Below, piece by piece: positions 28,287 to 43,200 of a stretch of DNA of 64,000 bases (the stretch's first letter is position 1; each line of letters starts with the position of its first letter). The stretch is taken from NCBI RefSeq assembly GCF_018691265.1, contig NW_024881324.1, positions 1,925,730 through 1,989,729 of the forward strand, given 5' to 3'. The stretch is from Tyto alba (taxonomy: Eukaryota > Chordata > Aves > Strigiformes > Tytonidae). The translations under genes were made by a program, and so were the position numbers. Under the pieces are notes generated by a model. It had not been told where the DNA came from, did no database searches, and saw nothing but the letters and a program-made list of their open reading frames with translations.

Positions 28287-31200
28287 CAAAAATCACACAC
28301 ACAAAAAAATATTCAAAACCAAACCAAAAAACCCCAAACTCACTTATTTTCAACTAATTATAAACATATATTACTTTCTCTTAAAAGATGAATTCATCAT
28401 GTGCTTGAGCGTTTCTGAAGGATAACTTGAAATAATGCTAGTTTTAGGGGTTATGCAACAGTAATGTGATCTTTAAATATGTGTCAAACTATTATTTTAT
28501 TATTGTTTTATTAGATCTTTGCATTCTTCTAAGAACGAACAAATTTCAGCCTGCAGCAAAAGCATGCAAACTGCCTTAGTTCACAAATAATATAGAAATC
28601 GTGTAGGCTATAAATTAAATCAGCAATATTTGTATTTTAATGACTGCTAATATTTCCACTGAACAATGACACTTGGGTTTGTTCTGGTTTTCTGTACCAG
28701 TGTGATGGTCTTCAAAATACAGAGCTGTGGATGAAAATTTAGAAAAATGCTTTTTTCAATTTAATGTCATCGAAGTTTTCAACCTCTAAATGTATGCAGG
28801 TGACAAAGAGAGTACAGAACAACAGAACACCCACCCTTGCAATTTTGTTTTGGTGTTTCTGAACTCACCCAATTGGTTGCTGGCTTAAAAATATTTTTAA
28901 AAACAATTCATAGAATATAAAGGACTTTAAGGGACTGTTGTGACTGAAAAAGGTAAATTCTGAAGTAAGGATGCAGGGTTGTCTGCAGAACCCAGTCAGT
29001 CTGTTCACCCCTTTTACTGCATACTTGTTTTCATTTCACATTTTTCAGTTGTCTGCAGGCTGTTTTACTGAAATCTGACAACAAATGCAAGGTGATGAAC
29101 CCACAGTTATGTATGAATTCTACAGAAAAGTAGATGGGGGGTTTTATGAATCACAGTCTGAATGAGTTCACAGTAGGTTATATAAAATAAATAGATGGCC
29201 ACTACCCGTATCATTTACCAACCCTGTTAAAGGGAATAATCGTATATGTATGTTAGTATTCATGTTTTGTTTTCATTATTGAACTTTGGTTTACTGTTCA
29301 TTGTGTTGGGTCTTAAAGGTGCACTCTCAGAACAGCGGAAACAGTACGAGTTCAACACCATCTAGGAAACCTCAGGCGTCTGCACCCAAAGTCCGCAAGA
29401 GCGTGAGCAGCCGCATACATGAAGCGGTGAAGGCCATCGCCCTGTGTCACAATGTGACCCCGGTATACGAGTCCCGGGCTGGTGGGTCTGCAGAAACAGA
29501 GTATGCAGAGGTGGATCAGGACTTCAGTGATGAAAATCGAACTTACCAGGCTTCCAGCCCTGATGAGGTTAGTATGCAAGGGTGAAAAAACTACTGGCTC
29601 ATAGCGAACAGGATAAGCTAAGTTAAAAAGAGCAGAACGGTGAAAGAAGAGTGTTCTGGGCTGGGGTTTCTTTAAAATTAGCAGCACTATAGTTTTATTT
29701 CCCCTACATCTGTAGGAAAGATTGGTTGTTTCCTTGTTACATAAAAGTGTTTTCAATTATTTGACTAAAAGGTCTGTGAAGTCACTGCTTTGGGATCAAT
29801 ACTGTGTTGAGTATTGCAGCTGAGGTTATTAGGTGTATTCTCAAAACATTTATCCATGTATGAATCGTAACGTATACATGCAAAAGGGAATATGAAACTG
29901 CTTTGAGTGATGGACAGCCAGGTACATTAGCTAGAGACACTTCAGTTAGTGGAATGTATAGATTCTTAACAGGAGAAAAAAAAAGCCCAAACCTCAAATA
30001 CTCCTGTGGAAAAGCTTTTGAGCTTCAGTCCCTAGGCAGCTTCACAGTCTTCAGGTTCGGTCAAAACTGCATCAAGGGTAGCACAAATGTAAAACCCCAT
30101 TTCAATAAAAACATGCATTTGACTTCCATTTAAATACAAATTTTAAACAAATCCCACTGCTTTCAGTGGATTTGAGTTCTTGTTCCGAATAATCCTATTT
30201 TGGGGCCTAAATTGATTGCCTAAAATTCAATCTGAAAAGATATTAGAAGAAAGAGTCAAAGCTCAAATTTCAAGATACTGCAAAGTGTAATCATAAAAAA
30301 ATAATTATGGTCTATTCACTTTATAAAAAGAGGTATGTACTTGATCCAGTAAGATAGAAACCAGAGTATTTAGGGGTTGGTTTGCCTCTGAAAATAAGTA
30401 GGTTGAGGGGTCCCTTTGTTTTAAAGAATGTCTAGCAGTGTCTGAAGCTTGGATGTACTGTTGGTGGTGTAGCCATGGTAGCTTAGTCATAATCAAACCG
30501 AGGTTGTTGTAAGATGTGGAGGAGGGAGATTGTATCCGAAAGCCTGTATATTTTCCTAGCTACGCAGGTTGATCTAATACAAGATAATATTTCTTCCACA
30601 AACCTCATTTTGCTACAGCCATAACCTATTATTCTTGGTATAAATTTGGCTTACATGTCTAATATATCACCATATGTAATACTAACAAAACTTTAGCAAT
30701 TCAAACTGCAAGATGTAATTGCTAAAAGTAACAAGTCTGTAACAAGTATTTTTATGAATGCAAGAAATAAAATTAAGTCTGTCTTCATGTCGTACCAAAC
30801 TATCAGGCATTACATGCATTTCAGATGCTATAAACACAGTTCATAGTGTCAAAGGACCGTAGAATATAAAGAAGTGGCTGGTTCTCAGCGATTAAAAGGT
30901 GGCAGTCAGAACATTTTTAAAAAATAAACTCTTGGCAGGACTTGAGACACTGATCTTTGGCTAAAATCAATAATCCATAATATTATAAGTGGTGTTATAT
31001 AGTGTGGGTTGATCTGCATTACGAGAATGCTGGAAGTGCATTTGTTTATGACAGAGATACACTGTAAATATAGTTTGTTAGTGGAGTTTTGTAATGTTTG
31101 ACTTGTATAATGCACATGTGTACAAATTTTCATGTGCACATATATTCATATTTGCTAAATAAACCAGTGTAATGAGCCTGTGAGGTATTACTGAAAGACT

Positions 31201-34200
31201 GCATAAGCAAGTATCTAGCTATGAAGATAAGATGACAGCTATGGATTAAGTAAACATTCTGCTTTAACAGCTAAAGGTATTACTAAATCAGATGAAGAGA
31301 CGTGCAATAGAGAGAGACTATGCGAGGTTTTTTCTCCCACTTGCTCTTTGTTCCCTGTGGGCTTTTGTATATTCATTCACTTGTCTGGAACCTGAAAATA
31401 TTACCATAAAGAGCAATTCTCCTCCCATATTTGCTGAAGGAAACAGCTGTAAGACTTGAGCATTATACAAGTGATGCCCCAGGAAGACAGTAGGGAATTT
31501 GACCTTGGAAAGAGAAAAGTTGATAAAGAGCTAACATGACACTTCTGGGACTCAGGGTGGAAAGGGAAGTAGAAGAGGAAATCAGCAACAAAGAAACTGT
31601 TAGTGCTTCAAGAAGCAGAAAGCACAGGTATCCTTTTAATAATTTTTTTTTTTTATGATCTCAACTCATACATTCAAACTATATGACAGTGAAATGAAAA
31701 ACTTACATTTTAGGACAGAAAGCATTAAATTTCTGTTTTGCTTCTCAAAGATAATGCTTGAAACACTAGTAAAATTATCATATTGAACAAATATGCTTTA
31801 ATATAATGAGAAATTGATGCTAAATGGAGTCTTATAAAAAGATGAAGCTACAAAAAAAAACATTTAAACAGCATAAAAATTGCAGCATGACAGCAAAAAG
31901 CCTAAGAGTTGAAAGACTAGCAGGTCTTTATCATAATTTTTTAAAGAGTTCTATTGATGCAATGTTTGCAAATCGCTGGAGCCTAAGGAAAATAATGTAA
32001 ATGGTTCATTATTTAGCTTATTGAACTTTCCTGCAGTTAGGTTGACGGATGATGCCAATGTTTCCCAATCACCAAAGTACCATTTTAAAAGCATTTTTTA
32101 TTGAATAAAGTGCTTTGAATATTGCACCCTGGAGCTTTATTTAGGGAAATGGTTCAATTGATGTTTTCTGTTTAACCTCAGCACTGACCTATCACAACAT
32201 ATTTGGTTAATAAGCAACATTATAATTTAATAGACTTAACCAGTTTTATGCATTGTACTTTCTCAATATTACAACTCTGTTCTCTTAGATTTTGTTTATG
32301 GATCTGGCTTGATTGCAGTCTTTTGAAAGAAGAGGTTATTTGCACAGTTGTCTGTTGCCTTATATAATATTGCATGGTATCACCATAGCACATAAAGAGC
32401 AGAGAGCAATGTGTAAGTATAAACTATTCTTCCATATAGGAAAGTATAAGCAGCACTTTAGGAATACGTTGACACGCTATACACTTAATGAATTGACTTG
32501 AGGAATTCATTTGAAATTCTTCACATCTGTGTGCGTTTGTGTGCATCCATATACAGATAAAATATAACCATAACAAAGTATGCACATTTAGAAGTAGGTA
32601 CATTCATCATAAATGATGTATTTATCTATTGTTAGAGTAACCTAAGATAAGTAACTGATTTCGTATTCATAATGTGAACCCTACTTATGCCAGGCTCTTT
32701 GTTTCTTATGATAAGTGATCAATATTTCATTTTCTCTGAAAGAGTGGAAAGTTTCATTTGTCTGTCACTTGTCCTCTACAGCTGTAGCATAGCAAACAAT
32801 AAACATTCACTGAGAACTCACTGGAAAAAATTAAAACGGCTCCTACTTGGCCATCATAGGTGTGGGTTCAGCTCATCTGCAGAAAGCCAGCTCCCTTAAT
32901 GTAATGAACAATCATAAAAGGATATAAGCTAAGTAGGTAAAGCAATGGAGTTCAGAGGTCACAGACCCAAGCAGTTCAGGGGCATGCTATGAACAGGAGC
33001 CTTTGAAGACCTTTGCTCCCCTTGGTCAGAAAAGATTGATCAGTCACGATTTTTACTGGCTGCTTACTCTCATAAACCAGCTATTTATTGGTTATGCTCT
33101 GTCCTGCGCTGTTATATTCTCAAGCATTTCTAATTCCAGGATTTTGAGTATTTAAATACTACTTTAAAGTGTGGTCAGTTATTTAATTCCAACGTTTCTG
33201 TCCAGAGACAACAGAGTTTCTAAAATTAATTACAAGGATACAAAGCCAATCATTTAAAAACAGACAGGGAAATGATATGCCCTTAGTGAAGCAGCTTTTG
33301 TGTTTACAAAAGTGAAGCTGTAATGTATGAGACATGTTGTATTGTTTAATTCATTTTATTGTGTGTGCTTATTGAAGCAAGACTAATTGTGTTGTTTTGT
33401 CAATGTATTGTGAAAAGCAAATCACTCGGTAGCATAAAACCATCACTTTCATGACCTTCGAGACCCACAAAGAATAACTACTCCATAGCTTGTCTTGAAT
33501 ATTGATCAGCAGTTTTTTCACATGATCAAGCTGTATTTGTAAGTTAATAATTTTATTTTAATTATGAAATTTCTTGATGAAAAGTGGTGGACTGCAAATG
33601 TTAGTTATCAATTCACAGTTTGTAAATCTAAACAAACCAGTGCTGATTGGAAACGTGTGAGTTTTTGAACCATCCAAGCAAACTGTTGGGAGCACTCAGG
33701 AGAAATCTTACTGCTTCTTCCTTCTTTCCAATCCAATAGCCTTAACTTCAAAATACCACACACAGAACCTCTGTATACCTTACACAGCAACCTGATTTTG
33801 AAAGTTAGATCCTACTGGCTGAAGTGAAGATGCTCTTAAAAACTCTGAACTAAATGAAGGTTGGTTACATGAGGATTCTTCTGAGAAGTAAAGTTTACGG
33901 AATTTCCATCCCTAGTCCTTCTTTCTCACCGTGCAAACTGCTCCCTCATATACGCCAAAATCTTTGAAGGAGTTATTTATATGGGTCATTTTTCAGTTTA
34001 AGTGGTCGAGTTCATAGCATGGCTCCAGACAGGCTGTCAGCACAGCTGTGGGGGAACTCCCAAACTGCTCGAGGGGGTGGAGAACTGCCAACACCAGCTG
34101 CAAGGCCGTGGATCTTCTTCTTAAACTGATGTTAGCTCAAAAGGGGATGTTGTATGTTGAAAGTGACAGTTAGTTGGTCATAAACTGTTTTGAACAACAC

Positions 34201-37200
34201 TTTGAAAATATTGAGCAGTTAGATAGAGAGCAGCAACGGCAAGCTGGCCCACAAGGAAAGGGAAGGCAGGAGCTGAGCATGATGGCCAAGACTGCTAGAG
34301 GCAGTGGCCTCGGCGATGAGGTGTACGGCCCCACAGTATCCAAGCAAGGTGGAAGGAGTGTGTCTCATGATGGAAGCCAGAGACAGTCAAGAGTATAGAT
34401 TGTTTTACAGGTCTCTGGTGATGAGGCATGTCTGATTTCAAGCCAAGAAGTCAAATCGTTAAGTCAGCCAAGTGTGGGCACAGCTGCACCGTGACTGCAA
34501 TGTAGTGATCTCAGGACCAAGTGTGAGGGCCAAGTAAAAAGGAGAGGACAGCCTCCATGGAGGCTTCTTTGAGCTGTTTCTTCATCACAGCTCTTAAGTG
34601 AGATGGCCTTGAATGCATCTGGCTAAACTGCTAGGAAGGAGAGTGCACTCAGGGCCTTGACAGGTTCAGTCTAAATAGTTTTGAATATTTTTTTCATATA
34701 AATACATTGCCATTCTGTCTTGACTGATAAAATCTATGTTTGAGTCAAATAAGTATTCAATCTCTGTTCCAGTTTACCCAAACTAAGAGTTGGGTGGCTT
34801 ATTTGTTGGGTTTTTTTGTTTGTTTTTCTTTTTTCACTTCTGCTTTCTCTCTCAAAATATTCTATTATAAAAAACCAAAATTAGTGGATTAGGTTCCTAA
34901 AACCAGCTAAGTTCCAAACAGCCCAGAATCCAAAGGGAGCGGTGATAGTATGGTGATTTGTATGTTCCAGTCCTGATAGATGTAGTATCTAAAGCGAGCA
35001 AGAACAGCCTTAGGGCACTTTTTTGGTCTTCTGCCAAGCAGTAACAGCCTTTTAGGATCGATCCAGTAACTGAAGGTCTTCGGGATTCTTCAGGGTGCTT
35101 TAAATACCTCACTTTGTGGATTTATAACCCTATGTACCCAAAGGCAAGGCAAGTTTCATTTTTTCAAGTGACTGTGTCGGATTTTCTTCAGCTGGGACTT
35201 CTTTATGCCATCGTGCTCCCAAGATGACAAGTAGTTACATTTTCTACAGAGCAAAGGGACTCAAGTGTTGCCATTCCCCAAACTGAAAATTAGTAAGGCA
35301 GAGGGATGATAAGTGATATTTCCTGTTGGTCCAGAGGAAGCTAAGGAAGATGTTAATGGGAGAGGGAATGAGAGTGCTCTTCCTTGTGTAGGTTACTCAC
35401 CCTCACAGGGAAAGGTCAGGAGAATTCAGAGATGGGCTTTGAGTTGGGCTGTGTAAGGAGCAGCCCTATACATACTGACTGAATGGCCTAAAGCCACCTA
35501 ACACCACTCCAGAGAGAAGTGAACTCCTGTGATTTGATAGGGCAGGGAGGTACTTAACTCTTTCATTCTCAGAGTGAAAGTAAATAAAGGTATGGCTGTT
35601 CCTTTAAATGCTCTCTATGGATACTCCTTTTCATCTTCCATGTTGGCCTTAATTTTGACTATTGACGTGTGTGCTTAGATATTTGTAGCATTTTCTGCCA
35701 CATAATTGTTTTCTCTGGGGTTATTAAATGGGAGTCGTAGGCTAATGGAACTTATTGTAGAAGAGATTTTTTCCTTAAAAATAAATAGTTAAAAATTGTT
35801 GGCACCATAGTTAAAAAGGTCATTTAGAATGTAATTGGTTTATGATAAAATTAAATATACCAAGGTTTTTGTGCCCTATCAGTTTACATGCTTTCTAAAG
35901 CTTTTTACAGTTGCTGATTAGTATTTATTTTAGGTTAAAATCAATCAAATGTTCTAATTAAATATGCAGTTCTGAATCCATAACAGGAATAATGGGTTGG
36001 GGTTTTTTTCTGTGCTTGATATGGGGTTTAATGAAGTCCTTCACTATTAATTTTCCTGTCTCTAACAGGCTTAGGTTTTGTGACTGATGAAATAGGTAAC
36101 TGCATTGTTGCCACTTAACCTTGAGTATTTATGCAACTTTCTAGAAACTGCCCAAGATATTTATAAGCTGCTTGTTTTGATTTAGTTCCATAAATGAACA
36201 GTTATAAACAAATGGGATGATTATGTCCCCAAAACATAGAATTAGTACACAGGGCTGCCATGGTCTGTAACAATAGTGCTTCTGAAGTTTCCCCTCTTCA
36301 CTCCCCTCTCAAGACACAGGTGTTCCTCAGGTAACAGAGCTCAGAGAAGCTACTTACACCTCCTGAGCTGGTATGGCTGTAGATTACGTTGTGGATCGCA
36401 CAAGTGCTGTCTGAGTTGAGAAATCTTCCTTACAAAGTCTTTGAATTTGATTTTGAGTGGAAATCTTTGCTGTGGTAATTGAAGAGTTTGATATTTGGGG
36501 GTGTGAGCTATGGAAGCTCTGAGGGTCCGGTGGCCTCTAGTGGAGAGTCACTGCTGACAGAGGCAACCAGAGCTCAACAGTGGGCAGGTGGTAAATACAA
36601 ATATCTGAAAGATTTGGGGTAAGAAACACTGAACAAGAGGTGTTTCTCAGTAGCTTTTGTCAGATCTCTTGCATTTCCATTCCCTAATGCAAGTAATTGC
36701 TACCTTCGTTCCTAATTTGAAAGTTGCTGTTTTGACCTTGTCACGCAAGAGGTGGATAGCTGTTTCCACCCTTCGGATTGCTACTGAGGAGGAAGAGAGC
36801 TAGCGGGTTAGAAACTACAGAAGCTCTTTTTGATCCCACCTACGTTACCGGTCCTGAGAACGCTGCACAGGTAGTGGGTTGAGGTGCACCAACCACTGTG
36901 TCTCAGCAGTGGGAGGACGCGATGTCCGCCGGTGGCTCTCTGGCTCACAGGCAGCGAGTTTGCATAGAAAGGAAGCTTGGTGATAAGCCAGACAAAGGCA
37001 CACAAAATATTCAAGTAAGTCCCTAACCTGGATTGAGGAATCTTGGCACATTGCATCTCTATGTGTTAGGAAATGAATGGTTATTGGCAAATAAATATTA
37101 TAATTAGAATGCATTTTTTTAAAGCAAAATGCTAGCATCACCAGTGAAGACTTTTGTGCTTATCCAACCTTTGATTGCTTTATGTGACTCCATCCTGTAT

Positions 37201-40200
37201 GTCAAGCTCTGTAGAAGCCACAGCTGCTGCATTTACCTCACATTCTAGGGATTCTCGGTGCATGCACACCTGATTGCAAGACCATTTTAATGTAAGGTTT
37301 CAGAAATGTACCGAAGAGAAAAAAAATATACTTGTAGAGGGGAAGACTTGAGAAGAGAGACTTAACCTAAGAATCCTCTTTCTAAACTCTGTATAGCCAG
37401 CCATTCAGTATATATTTATTTGTTAAAATTTATAATTTAAATTTTTGTGCCATTTGTGAAATACTTTTTTTTTTTTTTTTAATTTGTATATTCTAAAAGC
37501 TTCAGATATTTAATGGCAAGGTTTGGCTGTGTTGTCTTAGATGCTTTTAAGGTCTAGCTGTTCTGATTCATTCTGAATTATGAGAGTCAAACAGTGTCTT
37601 GCTCTCAAGTTTGTTCAGTTGCCTTTTAGACATCTATTTGACTCTTGAGCCTTATTGACCATTTTCTGCTATGGTATTTGTACTGATCAATTTAAAAAAA
37701 AAAAAAAAAGAGGCAGTTGTATGTAGGCCAGGTATAAGATTCCAAAATGACTGTGCCGCAAAATGCTAATTCAAATGGTAGGTGAAGCCAAGCATAAACG
37801 AAATAATAAACAGATGTGAGTCACCAAATATAGAACACTTAAGTCCTAGCTGCAAAGGGACACAAATGAGATGATAGGGTATTAGTAGAAAGATGCAATT
37901 TACAGGTCAGAATGTAATAGTAACCTTTCACTGTGAAAATTGAAAATTAACCTTGGGAGTATTGGATCATTTACAGCTTATATGATACTTTTATTGAAGG
38001 AGAAAAACCTTTAAAAAGACTTCCTGTGATTTTTGAGATTTTAAAATGGTGCTTTTCAAAACATGTTCTTTTCTCTTCCGTAACTGCACCTCGCTGTATT
38101 TTCATTTGATGATGCCTACACAGATGGCACTTATTAGGCTTTCTTGGGGGTACAGACAAATATTTTTTTCCGAATTTGAATTTTCATAGTTGCTACAGTG
38201 ATTTACTTGCTTTGGGTAAAATTCTTAGTGAGCATTAGTCTTCATGTCTGTTCAGCTTACCTAGGGATTTTACTACTTGCATGTCTTTAATCAGATGGCT
38301 TGATTTTTATTTTTTTCCATCTTACCTGAAATTAATAGCACAGGCAGATTCCATAAAAGTCATATGAACTTCATTATAATTACCTTTCTAGTCATTTAAA
38401 GTCTGATTTCCAATAATGATTATCATTTGGAACAATAAAAATAGAATTGAGAATTCTTTTTATCAGAGACATCCCATTCAGATATGGAATATGGCTTGTG
38501 TATAAAATAACAGTAAAGCAGTTTTTCTAAAGTATTAATTTTTTGAAGGAACAAATCACACAATGGTATTGATAGAAAAATGTCTAGTGCTCATTATTTA
38601 AAGCATAACATAGAAGAAAGTAGAAGCTAGATGTCATGCACTTTAAAACAGCAGAATTTTTTTAAAACTCAAATCTAGTGCGTGCATGTAAGATGCCATT
38701 TAGTGGTAGCTGATAGTGCTTCTTATATAATGCAACATTTCTGCATTTGTAAACGGGACTTTCACAAGTGTGTTTGTGGATGCAGTCTTGCAAGCTTTGT
38801 TTCCATCTCATTTGTTATGTTAAAAACTCAATTATATTATTGTTGAAACAAGGTAACAAAATGATGGAAGTGAACAAAGGAAGCTAAAAATAAGATCCTT
38901 TGCTTATCTACTTACTACATATTACAGTGTCTCAACTTGCATGTAATTGTGTATCCAATAAAATGTTTTGTATGGAAATACTCCCAAAATCTTTTACTTA
39001 CATAGCAGTGTTGTTGGTACAAAAATGGTATTCTGGTTTTGCATGATTTCTACTGAATGTCCTTTAAGTATCATTGAATATATATATACACATTTATATA
39101 TATATATTCCTATATATATAAATGTGTATATATGTATATATATAATATATATATATGTAAATATATATAAATTTATATATATTCCTATATATAAATATAT
39201 ATATAAATGTATATATGTGTATATATGGGGGTTTTATTAGAACTGTGATTTCTGAACAATATATTCTAAATACCTAATTTGTAGGAATAAGTTCAAATAA
39301 TTTTTTTTATTCTTCATAAGAATTTTTGTAAGCTTTCTGAAGGAAAACACTCATTTGATGTACTAAGATTTTTGTACTCAGTCTACTTCACTTTTTTCTT
39401 CTTTTCCCTAGATTCTTGGAAGAGTTTAGACTTTTACCCTAGCAACAGTTGTTTGGCTTCGGCCTAATTTATATAACAGTGTAATAGACCGTTCACACTT
39501 AAACATGTTTCTTTTTTTTCTTTCTTTAGGTAGCTCTGGTGCAGTGGACGGAGAGTGTGGGTCTCACCCTGGTTAGCAGGGATTTGACCTCGATGCAGCT
39601 GAAGACCCCCGGAGGGCACATTCTGACGTACTATATTCTGCAGATCTTTCCCTTCACTTCTGAGAGCAAGCGCATGGGGATCATAGTTAGGGTAATTTGG
39701 GGGGTGTTCTGGGCGTTGGTTTTTATTTCTCCCACAATGTTCTTACTGAATGTTTATTTATATAAAACTTAATAGAAACTTGATCCTTCGGGGAATGCAT
39801 TTCACGAGATTTTCAAATGGAAAGTATACCTTTGACACAGGCACACACGAAATACTAGGCAAGCAATTGTAGAAAAATCAAGCTAGCCTAATGTTGCAGA
39901 GAGCTTTGTAAAGGGCAAACTCTTCTCTTGGATTCTCTCAATTTTACTATTTCACGCTTAGCCTCTGATGCTGCAAGTTGCCCTTAAGCCTTTGTTTTAA
40001 ATTTTCCATTTGTTTCTTTCATACAGAATATGTTGCTGCTTCAAGGGACAAATTAATGGCTGAAATTTCTTCTAATAGTAGCTAACATCTCTCTGTACTA
40101 CTAGCGCCCAGTATTGATATCTGAAGGGGTATGCAAACGCAGCACAGCCCACAGGGTCTGAGATTTACGAGATACGTGCTTGGTTGTCTCCCGAGTGCCC

Positions 40201-43200
40201 AGCTGGGAGCATAGTAATGATCATTAAAACCTGGGATGAAAGGAAGCCACAACACAATACTAAAAGGAAGTTTTTAAACCTCTGTGAACATTAAGCCTTC
40301 CATGCTACATAATTGTACCTTCCCCCTACCTAAAATCAGACACTAGCTGAACAGCTTCAGACAACATTGTTAGATGGTTAGATCAGTGCCAAGTTCCAGT
40401 TAAATAGGTGTCAGACTCATCACATTTTTTATTTGCCCATGATGAGAAGCCAGGCGTGCCATCAGCCTTTGGCAAGGCTACTTCAGGCAGAATATGTGCA
40501 TGCTCAGGTCTGGAGAGACCTTGGCAAGTCTGTATTTCCTTAGGTGAGGTGGGCACTAAGAGTCTGTTTAACAGTGACGTGCTCAGAGATATTCTAAGGA
40601 GCTTGCAGATCAGATTAACCCCTTCCTTCTGCAACAGACCATGCCTCAGAAACTCCTGTTTTGGATTATATTTGCCTGCGTGTGAATTCTCTGAATATGC
40701 AATGAATGTTTCATCGTTAAAATGTCTGTAACAAGCATTTACACTAAGTTATTAGTAATTTTTTTAATTGCTTAGGGATTGGAAAGATACAGAGCAAACT
40801 TTCTGTTTTGGGTTAGGTAGTGTATGCCAGCAAAGAAACAAAGTAGTAGTTAGAGGGGGCATAACAGTGATATTTAAAAATTTAGACGGGCAGTTCAGGG
40901 ATGCTGAGAATCTGTTATTCACATTGACTTCAGTTAGAACTGATCCTCTTATGAGGAAGTAGGGAATATCCATCTCGATGGAATCAGAGATGCCATTGGA
41001 AGTAGTAACATTTAGTAATAAAATTTACCCACCTCTTCGCAAGGTACTTCATCTTTTATAAATGATAATCCATCGACTATTAGGTTATTGGTAGGTGATT
41101 ATTTTGACTGTATAAACAGTTTTCTTTTTTTTCCCCTCTATTTCTTTTTTAAAATTTTAGGATGAATCTTCCGGAGAAATTACATTTTACATGAAGGGTG
41201 CAGATGTTGCAATGTCCACTATTGTGCAGTACAATGATTGGTTAGAAGAAGAGGTAAGAAACAAAATTAAAAATTCAAAATCAAAGTATCAGGTATTATT
41301 GGAATAGGTTTAAAGGAGAACCTGAGCCAAAGCAGTAATGGGTTTTGAAGCCCAGTTACATATATCCTGAATGGGTTTTAAGGGGTTAGAATTATTTCCA
41401 ATTCTTGAATAACCCACAGGAAAAGCAAAGCCACTAACCATAGCAGAACACGTTCCTACTTAAAACAGGAAAATCTGTTTTTCATTGACTGACCTTTTAC
41501 GTAAAACCTAATCACTTCTGAGAAGTATTCTGCTATAAACCTGTTTATCCTGAAATGCCCTTGTTCTGTCAAATTCTACAGTGAGGTATGATTATGAATT
41601 ACAAAATTTAATAAGGGTTGCAGCCAAATTGAAATAGTTCTTTTGCCACACTTATTAAAGTTAATATAAAATATCTAGTGACTGAATTTCAAACCTTGTT
41701 AATATTTTTCACTGTGTGGTTCTAGTAGGTACCAGCAATCATCTCATTTTGACCCTACATACAGACAATATGTTAATACAATGATTACACCATGTATGTT
41801 CATAATGGTATTGGCAATATGAATCAATATGTGCTGCAGGGCAGTTTGATTTATTCAGGGACATGAATAAATTAAACTCCCTCAAGACCTAGCAAAATGT
41901 CATAAAAATTACTTTTGGCGATAATGATGCACAATTAATTGTAAAATACTTGTTTAATTTATTTAGCTTTATGAGGTCAGATCAATAAGTGTTTTGCACT
42001 GGACAGCCTTGTTTTTCATTAAGACATGCTATTCTATGGCTATTTTTAATGTGCAGATATTTTTTCTGATAATAAGTAAGTTCAGTGGAAAAGGAATATG
42101 TAGCTCTGTTACATGCCTCAAAAATAGTTTTAATTTATCTTAAAACTTCAACCTAAAAGACATTTTCTTTAAACCAGGAAAGGAAATAGCATGCCACTTT
42201 GTTAGGGGGACCTGAAGAATAATTGCTTATTATTCTGTTTGTTGCTTCTCCAAAATAATCTAAGAGTCTAAAGAAACACCAGAAGTTATGGTACACATAT
42301 GCCCTGCCAGCATATAGTATAATAAAACGTGTACATACGATTGAATATCTGTAGAATAAATGTTCTGTGGTTTGGTCCATTTAGTGTGGTAATATGGCAC
42401 GAGAAGGACTGCGTACGCTGGTTGTTGCCAAAAAATCACTGACTGAAGAGCAGTATCAAGATTTTGAGGTATGAAGGAAGAGAGTGATCTTGTGCTTCAC
42501 CGTATCTCGTTACTTCAGGAGGAGCATTCCTCTTTTTATTCTATTAAGATGTCAAAAAAAGGTGATTCGTATTTAAAATACCAATAGTTGAGGTATGGCA
42601 CACAATCTATTAGAGATTTTGTCACTCGTTAGTGGTTGTTCAGCAGTCATACATATGATACTGTGTTGCTTTATTATGTGAGTGGACAGTGTTTTCCCAG
42701 AAGCTAATGTAATGTTAATTCTGTAGCTTCGGCATGACCTAAAAAAAAATCTGCTTGTTCTCAAAGATAAGAGCAGTTCAGGCTTAGATGCTGTGATACC
42801 TATTTCTTGATAGTTCTTCAGAAGGCATTCTCTTGAGGTGATTTATAAGAAAAAAATGCATAACATTGGGTATAAAGTACAATTTGCTCTTTTAATCTTG
42901 TTCTTTAATCTTCATTAAAGATACTTAAAGACAAACATTTAGCCTAATGAATCCACGTCAGAACTGATTGGTAGACTGCATGTGTACTTTGAGTCATAGC
43001 GAACTCTAAGTGGCTTTGTGTTTGTGCAAACAGAGTCGATATAACCAAGCCAAGTTAAGCATACATGATAGAAACCTGAAGGTTGCTGCTGTTGTAGAGA
43101 GTCTGGAGAGAGAGATGGAATTGCTGTGTCTCACTGGAGTAGAAGATCAGCTGCAAGCAGATGTTAGACCAACTCTAGAGATGCTAAGAAATGCTGGAAT

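Larger units (their letters stand above)
29568..39529 (+). other. ATP9B: ATP9B intron (10 kb, largest complete one)
   Basis: GT-AG intron, mostly AT-rich. It holds an unassigned GC-richer block at about 34010-34670 with a 16-bp palindrome, T and A tracts (37465-37480, 37694-37709), and an AT microsatellite at 39077-39228. GC-richer patches near 35200-35560 and 36480-37000 are unassigned. No gene was seen. Confidence 0.85.

Noticed and set aside
38968..39240. 90-codon Tyr/Ile-rich ORF
   Set aside because: It is produced by the AT microsatellite; TATATA reads as alternating Tyr and Ile.
40408..40731. 107-codon plus-strand ORF with an 83-codon antisense partner
   Set aside because: Both strands are open in the same GC-richer intronic patch with no known motif or splice support.
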